A stretch of DNA of 33,053 nucleotides from Pontibacillus yanchengensis Y32. Its GTDB lineage: Bacteria > Bacillota > Bacilli > Bacillales > BH030062. Position 1 is the stretch's first letter. Every line of letters begins with the position of its first letter. Shown here piece by piece: positions 16,008 through 24,429 of the stretch. Under the pieces are notes generated by a model, which was not told the DNA's origin, searched no databases, and saw nothing but the letters and a program-made list of their open reading frames with translations. A program made the position numbers and the translations under genes. Where the stretch lies: NCBI RefSeq assembly GCF_000770635.1, contig NZ_AVBF01000043.1, positions 1 to 33,053 on the forward strand, in the 5' to 3' direction.

Positions 16008-16044
16008 CAGGTGTCCATTTGAAGTGCTGGACACCTGTTTTTTT
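16008..16044 (+). terminator. Intrinsic terminator
   Basis: CAGGTGTCCA (16008-16017) pairs perfectly with TGGACACCTG (16028-16037), followed by seven Ts. A smaller hairpin (TTAATGG with CCATTAA, near 15968-15993) precedes it without a tail. Confidence 0.85.
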
Positions 16045-16100
16045 ATCTAGCGTCTATAAAATTCAATGCTTGTGTATAAATGAAAAAGTGATGCGGCCAC

Positions 16101-16314
16101 GTCCAGCTCCAGCGCCCAGCGACTAGTATGCTTCCCTCGCCTCCGTACGATAAGTTAACATCGAATCACTTCGTTCTTCGTGTTGCCTTTATCTCAAAAT
16201 ACCTAGAGGAAGTTCGATTAAATTCGCTACGTCACGTAGCAACATCGAACCAACCCACGTCGTGTGGGCCGCAGCATATACGTTGCTAACTGGGCGCCCC
16301 GAGCTTTTGTTCTT
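16101..16314. repeat. Palindromic intergenic repeat of a second family
   Basis: The ends are inverted: AGCTCCAGCGCCCAGC near 16105 against the inverse of CTGGGCGCCCCGAGCT near 16290-16305. Internal palindromes include GCTACGTCACGTAGC, CCCACGTCGTGTGGG and an enclosing GTTCGAT...ATCGAAC. The end sequences (GTCCAGCTCCAGCGCC and GAGCTTTTGTTCTT) match, from memory, an abundant Bacillaceae intergenic repeat. It runs right up to the stop codon of the minus-strand gene at 16313. Confidence 0.65.
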
Positions 16315-17008
16315 AATATCGGTTACTCAATAATAGTTTTTCATATCGTTCTGTAAAATAAGGACGGAGTTCTGAGTAAGGGATTGCAACGGTTGATATT
16401 TCTTCCTTGGTGGATAGAATCGCATCTGGTCTCGTAAATAAAACAAGCTCGTCTTTTCCTAAGTAATACATTGCATCCTCACTTAGATGTTTCGCATTGA
16501 TTTGTTTTTTATCAGTCAGTTGCTTAGATGACTCACCTAAAAGAAACGCTTCATACTGAGATGAGCCTTCGAACAAATCGTGTAATGTGAGCTCTTTTTG
16601 TCTTTCGATATCAAACGTTCTTGCTTCGTTATGATGCTGTTTATGTGGACCGCTTGAGAGTTCTACATGATGATATAAAATGCTAACAAGTGGAAACGTA
16701 TTAAATGGGATTTCATAAGTAGATGTGTATTCCAATGATTGATCGCGCATTTTGGCAAGGTAGGAGTACACACTAGCATGTTCCATATAGCCTTCATATA
16801 AATCTTGTGCATACTGTTTATATCGCTCATTCATTTCTTTTATAAAAGCTGGCTTCGTTGTACCTTCAAAGTTAGGATAATCTACTGAGATGCTATATAA
16901 TTTATCAGACTTATGGAATGATTCCTTTTCGGAAGTCACTGCATCATTTGTGGGAACTGTTATGGTGAAAAACGATAGGAAAGAGGCTAATACAATATTT
17001 AGAATCAT
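16313..17008 (-). CDS. Secreted DUF3298/DUF4163-like protein
   Basis: A 231-residue protein with an N-terminal signal or anchor (MILNIVLASFLSFFTITVP) and a predicted extracytoplasmic part. LYSISVDYPNFEG opens a DUF4163-like half, and ARTFDIERQKELTLHDLFEG followed by PYSELRPYF is the DUF3298 pattern (FD...G..LTL.DLF, then SEL.PY) found in RsiV and PdaC. The usual GGAHG motif is replaced by SSGPHKQHHNEA. Unlike RsiV it lacks a cytoplasmic anti-sigma domain. Start at the ATG 17006-17008 behind AAGGAGTGA. Only 4 bases separate it from the aldehyde dehydrogenase stop, so it is translated from the same operon. Family ligands (lysozyme, peptidoglycan) do not clearly apply here. Confidence 0.7.
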   Translation of the reverse strand: MILNIVLASFLSFFTITVPTNDAVTSEKESFHKSDKLYSISVDYPNFEGTTKPAFIKEMNERYKQYAQDLYEGYMEHASVYSYLAKMRDQSLEYTSTYEIPFNTFPLVSILYHHVELSSGPHKQHHNEARTFDIERQKELTLHDLFEGSSQYEAFLLGESSKQLTDKKQINAKHLSEDAMYYLGKDELVLFTRPDAILSTKEEISTVAIPYSELRPYFTERYEKLLLSNRY

Positions 17009-17012
17009 CGAA

Positions 17013-18452
17013 TCACTCCTTACCTTGGAGCTTAACTCCAATAAACTTCATTTCTGTCATATCATCGATTGCATATTTTACTCCTTCTTTACCAAGTCCA
17101 CTCTGTTTCACGCCACCGTATGGGTGGTTGTCTTGCCGATACGTGGAGATTTCGTTAATCCAAACACCACCCATTTCTAACTGATTGGCTACTCGAAAGG
17201 CTCGGTCAATATCCTTAGTAAATACACCAGCCTGTAAGCCGTAAATCGAATCATTACTACGTTTCACTACTTCTTCTTCTGTTTCAAATGGCATTACAGA
17301 AACAATCGGAGCAAATACTTCTTGGGCTATAACCTTCATGTTTTTCTTTACATCCGTCAAAATGGTTGGCTCTAAGATAGTGCCACTTCGCTCTCCGCCT
17401 GATTGAAGCGTAGCGCCATTCTCCACAGCATCATCAATCCATTCTTTTGCCCGTTTAGCTTCATCTTCATTAATCATTGGGCCTATGTCAGTTTCCTCGC
17501 TAGCCGGATCTCCGATGGTTAATTTGTTTGTGCTTTCCTTATACTTTTTCAAAAAATCTTCGTATATGGTTTGATGGACATAAATTCTCTGTGCGGATAT
17601 ACATACTTGACCTGAGAAGGCAAAAGCACCTGTCGTCAATTTCTCAACAGCATCTTCCACATTAGCATCTTCAAATAAAATGTTAGGAGAATTGGACCCA
17701 AGTTCTAATGTCACTTTCTTTAATCCTGCAGAAGCACGTATGTTTTTTCCTACAGGAACAGATCCAGTGAACGTAATTTTGTTTACTTTATCGTGTTGAA
17801 CAAGAGGTTCACCGACTTCTTTTCCTGTACCGATGACAAGGTTTAAAACACCATTAGGTAAACCAGCTTGTTCAAATAATTTGACTAATTTGTATGCAGA
17901 AATAGGTGTTTTTTCAGCAGGTTTAAAGACAATAGTATTTCCAGCTGCAATAGCAGGAGCTAGCTTGTGTAGCGATAAGTTCAACGGAAAGTTGAAAGGA
18001 GTAATAGCCCCAACAACACCTAATGGTTTTCTCGTAACCATCCCCATTCGATTTTGGCCTCTTGGAGCTGCATCCATAGGGATTAATTCTCCATAAATGT
18101 TTTTTGCTAGCTCAGAAGCAAAACGTAATACCTGTATGGCACGGTCCACCTCACCTTTACTATATTTAAGTGGTTTTCCAGCTTCCTGAACTAAAATAGA
18201 AGTAAATTCATCTTTTTGTTCAACCAATAAATCTGCAGCATTTCGTAATATTTCCCCGCGTTGGTGTGCTGACATACCTTTCATACTATCATGGTACGTA
18301 CGGAAAGCACTTTCTACGGCATCGTTTAAATCATCTTGTGTTGCTAATGCCAGCATACCTATTTCCTCATGATTATATGGATTGAGAACAGCTAATGATT
18401 CACGATCATCTTCATTGCGTTCTTGACCATTTATGATTGATCCAATTCTCAT
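17013..18452 (-). CDS. NAD(P)-dependent aldehyde dehydrogenase
   Basis: A 479-residue enzyme that oxidises an aldehyde to its acid. The catalytic residues are Glu250 (VTLELGSNSPNI) and Cys284 (FSGQVCISAQRI). The cofactor site is ITFTGSVPVGKNI, the substrate-channel region is TPFNFPLNLSLHKLAPAIAAG (here ITPFNFPLNLS and LHKLAPAIAAG), and the C-terminus has NHPYGGVKQSGLGKEG. The set is nearest to succinate-semialdehyde/lactaldehyde-type enzymes; substrate is not certain. It lies 13 bases after the ThDP enzyme with its own AAGGAGGAG, so the two are co-transcribed and the substrate may come from that enzyme's reaction. Confidence 0.85.
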   Translation of the reverse strand: MRIGSIINGQERNEDDRESLAVLNPYNHEEIGMLALATQDDLNDAVESAFRTYHDSMKGMSAHQRGEILRNAADLLVEQKDEFTSILVQEAGKPLKYSKGEVDRAIQVLRFASELAKNIYGELIPMDAAPRGQNRMGMVTRKPLGVVGAITPFNFPLNLSLHKLAPAIAAGNTIVFKPAEKTPISAYKLVKLFEQAGLPNGVLNLVIGTGKEVGEPLVQHDKVNKITFTGSVPVGKNIRASAGLKKVTLELGSNSPNILFEDANVEDAVEKLTTGAFAFSGQVCISAQRIYVHQTIYEDFLKKYKESTNKLTIGDPASEETDIGPMINEDEAKRAKEWIDDAVENGATLQSGGERSGTILEPTILTDVKKNMKVIAQEVFAPIVSVMPFETEEEVVKRSNDSIYGLQAGVFTKDIDRAFRVANQLEMGGVWINEISTYRQDNHPYGGVKQSGLGKEGVKYAIDDMTEMKFIGVKLQGKE

Positions 18453-18465
18453 CTTGTGCTCCTCC

Positions 18466-20097
18466 TTAACAGCTTATATTTCCTAATTTTTCGGTTAGCT
18501 TCATATTTTCTTCATAATCTACTGGGCAATCAATAAGGACAGGTTTGTTGAGTTCTATTGCCTTTTCAAGGATTGGTTTTAGTTCTTCTCCTTTTTCAAC
18601 GCGAAATGCTTCAAATCCATAGGAATTTGCTAGTTTCACAAAATCAGGGTTACCAAAATCGATATGAGAAGCACGATTGAAGGCTTTCTTTTGATGCCAT
18701 TCAATTAATCCATAGCCTTCATCTCTCCAAAGCAAAATAACAATCGGTAGCTGTAATCGCATAGCTGTTTCCATCTCGGCACTTGTCATCTGGAAAGCGC
18801 CATCTCCACAAACTGCAACGACTGTTTTATCAGGGTGAACAAGTTTTGCACCAATAGCGCCTGGTACTGCTACGCCCATGGAAGCTAAACCGTTTGATAT
18901 TAAGCATGTATTTGGCTCATAGCAGTGATACATTCTGGCCATCCACATTTTGTGTGCACCTACATCTGAAATAACAATATCATCTTCTTTTAGAACGGCA
19001 CGTAAATCGTTTATGATTTTTTGAGGCTTTACTGGTAAGCTAGAGTCCTCTTTGTAAGATTCTAATTCGGATAAGGCTTTTTCCCTTACTGGCATCACCC
19101 AGCTGTTATCACGTTGTTTTTGGGGAAGAGCTTCTTGTAAAAGATTTATATTCGAACTTATATCACCTAGTAAGCTTCCTTGCACGGGATAGTGTGCATC
19201 TGTTTCTGCTTCTTGACTATCTATGTGCAATATAGGTGTTTTCCCATCAGGATTCCAGTTTTTAGGGGGGTATTCTGCCATGTCAAAGCCTATTGAAATA
19301 ATTAAGTCAGACTGTTTAAATCCACAAGTGATATAATCATCTCCACCCAGCCCTGCAGTAAGTAGACTTAATTCATTTTCAAAAGAAAGTGCTCCTTTTC
19401 CCATAAAGGAATGGACTACAGGTATTTGGTGTTTGTTTGTAAAGGAACGTAAACATTCAGCTGCTTGGTCTCGTGTAATCCCCATACCAGCCAGTATGAG
19501 TGGATGTTGAGCTTTTTCTATTAAGGATACGGCTCTTTTTACAGCAGACTCTGATGCTATGGATACATCACATTCGCGAATGGAGAGTAGTGGTGCATCG
19601 ATTTCCATAGCTGCAATATCTTCAGGTAAATCAATGTGAGTAGCACCAGGCTTTTCTTCAGCAGCCACTTGAAATGCTTTTCTTATTACTTCAGGAACAA
19701 TGTCCGCTTTCTTGATTTGTGTATTCCACTTCGTTACAGGTTCATATACAGAGACTAGATCATAATATTGGTGTGAAACTTTATGTTGCCTATCTAGACC
19801 AGCCTGACCAGTAATGGCCACAATAGGGCATTGATCCATGTTTGCGTTAGCAACCCCAGTTAATAAGTTGGTAGCACCGGGACCAAGCGTAGCCAAACAC
19901 ACTCCAGGCTTACCTGTTAAGCGACCATAATGTCCAGCCATGAACGCAGCGCTGGTTTCATGACGGGTAACAATAAATTGAATACTCGAATCAAGTAAGG
20001 CATCCATTAGATCAATATTTTCTTCACCAGGAACGCCGAATATATATTCAACCCCTTCTTGCTCAAGACACTTCACAAACAAATCAGCTACTCGCAT
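18466..20097 (-). CDS. Thiamine diphosphate-dependent acetolactate synthase-like enzyme
   Basis: A 543-residue enzyme. EYIFGVPGEENIDL with catalytic Glu47 in TRHETSAAF, LATLGPGATNLLTGVANA, and the ThDP/Mg motif VCGDGAFQMT (Asp432) are all present. The region HQYYDLVSVYEPVTKWNTQI and the lack of a neighbouring small subunit point to the catabolic, FAD-independent large-subunit type that joins two pyruvates to acetolactate. Start at the ATG 20095-20097 behind AAGAAGGG; an upstream in-frame ATG would add 19 residues over the promoter. It is first in an operon with the aldehyde dehydrogenase and a secreted protein. No alsD (acetolactate decarboxylase) is adjacent, so another 2-oxoacid decarboligase activity is possible. 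Confidence 0.8.
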   Translation of the reverse strand: MRVADLFVKCLEQEGVEYIFGVPGEENIDLMDALLDSSIQFIVTRHETSAAFMAGHYGRLTGKPGVCLATLGPGATNLLTGVANANMDQCPIVAITGQAGLDRQHKVSHQYYDLVSVYEPVTKWNTQIKKADIVPEVIRKAFQVAAEEKPGATHIDLPEDIAAMEIDAPLLSIRECDVSIASESAVKRAVSLIEKAQHPLILAGMGITRDQAAECLRSFTNKHQIPVVHSFMGKGALSFENELSLLTAGLGGDDYITCGFKQSDLIISIGFDMAEYPPKNWNPDGKTPILHIDSQEAETDAHYPVQGSLLGDISSNINLLQEALPQKQRDNSWVMPVREKALSELESYKEDSSLPVKPQKIINDLRAVLKEDDIVISDVGAHKMWMARMYHCYEPNTCLISNGLASMGVAVPGAIGAKLVHPDKTVVAVCGDGAFQMTSAEMETAMRLQLPIVILLWRDEGYGLIEWHQKKAFNRASHIDFGNPDFVKLANSYGFEAFRVEKGEELKPILEKAIELNKPVLIDCPVDYEENMKLTEKLGNISC

Positions 20098-20152
20098 AGT
20101 AAAAACCCTTCTTTCGTCATTTGGTAGTTTTAGTATTTGTGAAAGTTGATGC

Positions 20153-20180
20153 ATTATAAGCGAAATGGTGAAATTAACAA
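20153..20180 (-). promoter_or_regulatory. Sigma-A promoter of the ThDP enzyme operon
   Basis: On the minus strand TTGTTA (20180-20175) and a perfect TATAAT (20158-20153) are 16 bases apart, about 50 bases before the start codon. Confidence 0.65.
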
Positions 20181-20226
20181 GAATTGGCCGATTCTCATGT
20201 TTTTTGGGGCGAGTTTAATGTGTTTA

Positions 20227-20830
20227 GGAAAAGTTGTTCAATAATCGAGGCATAATCTTGAAGACTTGGATCGAGATATATTAGTAATCGTAAAATAAGT
20301 GGAATGTTTCCGTTGCTTTAGATAGAAAAAAGGTGGCCGTGGAACAACTCGCGTCCTGCCGGCGAGCTGGCAAGCCTCCTCAAGCCCAAAATCTGGGCTT
20401 TCCGGGGTCTCGCCTACCTCTTTCTCCGGCGGGAGTCTCCTTGTTCCACGGCCACCTTTGCTGTTATTTGGATGAACGGAAACATGGCCAGTCTAGAGTG
20501 GGGATGGTAATGTGGCCTATTTCCTTAATGAGAGTAATGGGCATTCGTGACCGACATGAGTACGTTATTTGGTATGTACATTGGAAGATGAACTACTTAT
20601 AGCCGTAGGTCCGATCGCAACATATTGGCAGGGTTGGGTGGGAGACGACGAGACTCCCGCGGGAGAAAGAGGTAGGCAAGATCCCCTGAGGGTGTTTTCC
20701 CCGAAGGTAGCTTGCCAGCTCGCCCGCAGGACGCGAGTTGTTTCCCACCCAACCCTAATGATTTTAAAGTATCGGACCTATCCCAATATATCTCGATTCC
20801 AAGTCTTCAACATAATGGGGCAATAATGGA
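20227..20830. mobile_element. Palindromic repeat element R4, two-hairpin copy
   Basis: The most complete copy. Outer inverted block: GGCATAATCTTGAAGACTTG on the left, and on the right CAAGTCTTCAACATAATG, both next to CGAGATAT-type sequence. Hairpin A has 19-base perfect arms (20329-20347 with 20441-20459, GGTGGCCGTGGAAC core). Hairpin B has 14-base arms (AGGGTTGGGTGGGA 20630-20643 with 20743-20756). The hairpin bodies are the same sequence in opposite orientation. About 170 AT-richer bases separate them. Open frames within are palindrome artefacts. It fills the space between the ThDP operon promoter and the gene at 20869; outer limits are approximate. Confidence 0.75.
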
Positions 20831-20868
20831 ATAAATATAGTACACTGAGGAAAATGGAGGTGGAGATG

Positions 20869-21228
20869 ATGAATAATAGTGTGAAGATTTTACTCCAAAC
20901 ATTGGAAGAGGAATTGTTAAAACCAGAGGTTAGACAGTCGGAAGAACGTTTGAATCAATTGCTTGCAGATGATTTTCAAGAGATTGGGAGCTCTGGTAGA
21001 TTGTTTGATAAACAAGATGTACTAGATCGTTTACCGTCAGAGAAGCCTCCAAAGATGATTCTTTCCAATTTTAGTGGGCGTGAGCTTGCTAAAGACGTTG
21101 CATTAACAACATACAGTGTACATCATCAGGATAAGGAAAAATATACATTACGCAGTTCTATTTGGAAAAAAGATACATCTGGATGGAGGATGACATTTCA
21201 CCAAGGGACAATCACCAGTAAACCATAA
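20869..21228 (+). CDS. NTF2/SnoaL-like protein (DUF4440 type)
   Basis: A 119-residue protein. The pattern LEEELLKPEVRQSEERLNQL, ADDFQEIGSSGRLFDKQDVL, TTYSVHHQDK and SSIWKKDTSGWRMTFHQGT matches the alpha+beta cone of DUF4440 proteins (helix, 'LL.DDF.E.G.SG...', strands, 'W.M.FHQGT'). The family includes small-molecule-binding proteins and a few enzymes; no function can be assigned here. Ribosome site GGAGGTGGAG precedes two adjacent ATGs at 20866 and 20869; the second gives better spacing. The gene starts about 40 bases after element R4. Confidence 0.75.
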   Translation: MNNSVKILLQTLEEELLKPEVRQSEERLNQLLADDFQEIGSSGRLFDKQDVLDRLPSEKPPKMILSNFSGRELAKDVALTTYSVHHQDKEKYTLRSSIWKKDTSGWRMTFHQGTITSKP

Positions 21229-21234
21229 TAAAAT

Positions 21235-21260
21235 ATCCTGGCGACATTAGTCGCCAGGAT
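21235..21260. terminator. Bidirectional intrinsic terminator
   Basis: An 11-bp perfect stem, ATCCTGGCGAC with GTCGCCAGGAT, has a 4-base loop. It is flanked on the left by A/T-rich sequence ending pflA on the minus strand, and on the right by AAAGTTT. It lies between convergent genes. Confidence 0.8.
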
Positions 21261-21265
21261 AAAGT

Positions 21266-21988
21266 TTAAATTCCTAATATATGTTCGGCTCGTTTGACTT
21301 CCTCTTGGGATGGGGGAGACACATCATATAAAGGATAGTCCAAGTTAAGTTGATGCCATTTGTACACACCCATTTGATGGTAAGGTAAGATTTCAACTTT
21401 CTCAACATTTCCTAATTGATCAATGAAGCTTTTCAGTTCGTTTAATTCTTCATCATCGTTGGTGAGCCCGGGAATAAGAACGCGTCGAACCCATACTGGG
21501 ATATTCTTTTCTGCAAGGAACTTAGCAAAGGTTAAGATATGATCATTTTTCATACCTGTTAAATGTTTGTGTTTTGTTTTGTCCGTATGCTTGATGTCTA
21601 ATAGAACGAGGTCTGTATAATCAAGTAGTTCTTCAAGCTTTTTTAAAAACACTGTACTTTGATTAAAGCAACCTCCTGAGGAATCAATGGTTGTGTGAAG
21701 TCCAATTTGCTTGCATTTTTTGAATAATTCAATTAAGAAGTCAATCTGTAACAGTGGCTCGCCTCCACTTACGGTTACCCCACCATGGTTTTGGATGTAA
21801 GGAAGGTAGTCTTGTATATCTTCTACAATAGTATCTACATCTTTCTCGTATCCTCCGTGTTTATCCCAAGTATCTGGGTTATGGCAAAATTGGCATCGCA
21901 ACAGACAGCCTTGTAAAAACAAAACATAACGCAGTCCAGGACCATCTACTGTACCACATGTTTCAATAGAGTGTATTCTTCCTTTCAT
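21266..21988 (-). CDS. pflA: Pyruvate formate-lyase activating enzyme
   Basis: A 240-residue radical SAM enzyme that puts the glycyl radical on PflB. The iron-sulfur motif is Cys28, Cys32 and Cys35 (GCLLRCQFCHNPDTW), the SAM-binding GGE is in VTVSGGEPLLQ, and GLRYVLFLQG and the family block YHQMGVYKW near the end are present. Length is as usual (about 245). It begins 33 bases after the pflB stop with its own GGGAGGTAG ribosome site, so it is in the pfl operon. Function is restricted to low oxygen because radical and cluster are oxygen-sensitive. Confidence 0.93.
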   Translation of the reverse strand: MKGRIHSIETCGTVDGPGLRYVLFLQGCLLRCQFCHNPDTWDKHGGYEKDVDTIVEDIQDYLPYIQNHGGVTVSGGEPLLQIDFLIELFKKCKQIGLHTTIDSSGGCFNQSTVFLKKLEELLDYTDLVLLDIKHTDKTKHKHLTGMKNDHILTFAKFLAEKNIPVWVRRVLIPGLTNDDEELNELKSFIDQLGNVEKVEILPYHQMGVYKWHQLNLDYPLYDVSPPSQEEVKRAEHILGI

Positions 21989-22021
21989 GAGCTCTACCTC
22001 CCTTACTTATGTCTTTACACC

Positions 22022-24268
22022 TTACAATTTTTCATGAAATGTGCGATGTATAACATCTAGTTGCTGTTCTTTTGTTAATTTGACGAAGTTTACTGCATAT
22101 CCTGATACGCGAATCGTTAGTTGTGGATATAGTTCAGGATGTTCCATAGCGTGTAGTAATGTTTCTTTTTCAAATACGTTAATATTCAAATGGTGACCTT
22201 CTTTAGCCGCATAGCCATCTAGGATGTAAACAAGGTTGTCAATTCTATTCGAAAGTGTTTTACCAAGCGCTTTTGGAATAAAGCTAAACGTATTTGATAT
22301 ACCATCTAAAGCATACTCGTATGGAAGTTTTGCCACACTATTTAGTGATGCTAGCGCACCAGATGTATCTCTACCGTGTAGTGGATTTGCTCCCGGAGCA
22401 AAAGGTTCACCAGCTCTCCGACCATCAGGAGTATTACCTGTTTTCTTACCATATACTACATTAGAAGTAATCGTTAAAATGGATAGAGTCGGAATCGCAT
22501 TTCGGTATGTTGGATGTTTTTTAAACTTATTCATAAAACGTTTTACAATATCTACTGCGAGATCATCGACTAGTGGGTCATTGTTTCCATACTTAGGGAA
22601 TTCCCCTTCAATACGGTAGTCAACAGCCAATCCTTCTTCATTTCGAAGAACGTGAACCTTGGCATGTTTAATTGCACTTAAACTATCTGCTACAACACTT
22701 AACCCTGCTATGCCACCAGCCATGGTACGCATTACTTCTGCGTCATGAAGAGCCATCTCAATACGTTCGTAAGAATACTTATCGTGCATATAATGAATAG
22801 CGTTTAGGGTGTTCATATAAAGTTTTGCAAGCCATTCTAAAACTAAGTCATATCGTTCCATTACTTCATCGAAAGCTAAGATGTCTGACGTAATCGGACG
22901 GAGAGGAGGTGTCATTTGCATATTCAGTTTTTCATCTATTCCGCCATTGATTGCATATAATAGTGCTTTGGCTAAATTTACACGGGCACCGAAGAACTGC
23001 ATCTGTTTGCCAATTTTCATTGCACTTACACAACAAGCAATACCGTAGTCATCCCCGTACTGTTCACGCATAAGGTCATCATTCTCATATTGTATAGAAC
23101 TACTTTCAATGGAGACTTTTGCGCAATACTTTTTAAAGTTTTCTGGAAGTTTTGTTGACCACAATACAGTTAAATTAGGCTCAGGTGCTGGTCCTAAATT
23201 AGTTAATGTATGCAAGAATCGGAACGAACTTTTAGTTACAAGAGGTTCACCATTTAAACTTATGCCACCTATGGATTCTGTCACCCATGTTGGGTCCCCA
23301 CTAAACAACTCATTGTATTCCGGTGTACGTGCGAATTTCACAAGACGTAATTTCATAATAAAATGATCGATTAGTTCCTGAGCGTCTTGCTCCGTCAAAG
23401 TGCCCTCGCTTAAGTCACGTTCGATGTATATATCTAAGAAGGTAGACACGCGTCCTAAACTCATTGCTGCGCCATTTTGTTCTTTGATGGCAGCAAGATA
23501 GGCAAAATACAGCCACTGGATAGCTTCTTGAGCGTTTTGCGCAGGTTTTGAGATATCAAATCCATAAGAAGAAGCCATCTCTTTAAGTTCTTGTAATGCT
23601 CGAATTTGTTCAGCATGTTCTTCGCGGCTTCGAAGGATTTCTTCGGTCATCACACCGTCATGTTCTAGTTGTATATAATCCTCTTGTTTGCTTTCTAGTA
23701 AAAAATCAACCCCATAAAGAGCGACTCTTCGATAATCACCAATAATTCGTCCACGACCATAGGCATCAGGTAGTCCGGTAATAATACCAGCCTTACGTGC
23801 TTTTTTCATATCTTCCGTGTACACATCAAATACGCCTTGGTTATGTGTTTTGCGATATTCTGTGAAAATTCTTTCTGTATTTTTATCTAAGGAGTATCCA
23901 TATGATTCACAAGCCATTTTAGCCATTCGAATGCCACCATAGGGTTGCATCGAACGTTTGAAAGGTACATCTGTTTGTAGACCTACAATTTTTTCTAGAG
24001 ATTGATTAAGGTATCCCGGGCCGTGAGAAGTAATGGAGGAAGGGGTGCTGGTATCCATGTCCCAAATTCCACCACGCTCGATTTCTTCTTTGGTTAATTT
24101 CATTACCTGCTTCCATAATTCCACCGTCTTTGAAGTAGGAGACTGTAGAAAATAATCATCACCATTGTAAAGTGTGTAATTGTGGATAATAAAATCTCGA
24201 ACATCGACTTCTGATTGCCATTTCCCCTTACGAAAAAGCCTCCATGGAGTTAGAGCTGTCGTAATCAT
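22022..24268 (-). CDS. pflB: Pyruvate formate-lyase (formate C-acetyltransferase)
   Basis: A 748-residue glycyl-radical enzyme converting pyruvate and CoA to acetyl-CoA and formate. The catalytic pair is Cys412-Cys413 ([13 protein letters not shown]), and the radical site is Gly723 in [10 protein letters not shown] near the C-terminus. Length and motif spacing fit PflB rather than the choline-lyase or diol-dehydratase relatives, and the adjacent pflA agrees. Start at the ATG behind TTAAGGAGG. An Fnr/Rex-type box lies about 60-75 bases upstream of the start. Role: anaerobic pyruvate dissimilation with ATP from acetyl-CoA, and formate for C1 metabolism. Confidence 0.95.
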   Translation of the reverse strand: MITTALTPWRLFRKGKWQSEVDVRDFIIHNYTLYNGDDYFLQSPTSKTVELWKQVMKLTKEEIERGGIWDMDTSTPSSITSHGPGYLNQSLEKIVGLQTDVPFKRSMQPYGGIRMAKMACESYGYSLDKNTERIFTEYRKTHNQGVFDVYTEDMKKARKAGIITGLPDAYGRGRIIGDYRRVALYGVDFLLESKQEDYIQLEHDGVMTEEILRSREEHAEQIRALQELKEMASSYGFDISKPAQNAQEAIQWLYFAYLAAIKEQNGAAMSLGRVSTFLDIYIERDLSEGTLTEQDAQELIDHFIMKLRLVKFARTPEYNELFSGDPTWVTESIGGISLNGEPLVTKSSFRFLHTLTNLGPAPEPNLTVLWSTKLPENFKKYCAKVSIESSSIQYENDDLMREQYGDDYGIACCVSAMKIGKQMQFFGARVNLAKALLYAINGGIDEKLNMQMTPPLRPITSDILAFDEVMERYDLVLEWLAKLYMNTLNAIHYMHDKYSYERIEMALHDAEVMRTMAGGIAGLSVVADSLSAIKHAKVHVLRNEEGLAVDYRIEGEFPKYGNNDPLVDDLAVDIVKRFMNKFKKHPTYRNAIPTLSILTITSNVVYGKKTGNTPDGRRAGEPFAPGANPLHGRDTSGALASLNSVAKLPYEYALDGISNTFSFIPKALGKTLSNRIDNLVYILDGYAAKEGHHLNINVFEKETLLHAMEHPELYPQLTIRVSGYAVNFVKLTKEQQLDVIHRTFHEKL

Positions 24269-24306
24269 AGAAATGCCTCCTTAAATTGGTTTATGTTTCT
24301 ACTATC

Positions 24307-24343
24307 ATTATATAAGAAGAATAGTTATGTGAAGGTATTCACA
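24307..24343 (-). promoter_or_regulatory. pflB promoter with Fnr/Rex-type operator
   Basis: The perfect dyad TGTGAAGGTATTCACA (24328-24343) fits both the Bacillus Fnr consensus TGTGA-N6-TCACA and the Rex core TGTGAA-N4-TTCACA. On the minus strand it is followed by TATAAT (24312-24307) and GATAGT (24306-24301). Relative to the second hexamer the dyad centre would sit near -41.5, the class II activator position; with TATAAT it would overlap the -35. Which regulator binds is undecided. Confidence 0.65.
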
Positions 24344-24429
24344 TATGAATGATTTATGAACTTTTTTGGACGTTCCTGACAATCATGTATAATGTGAAGA
24401 AAAATGTTTCGATTATAGGTGGGATGTAC

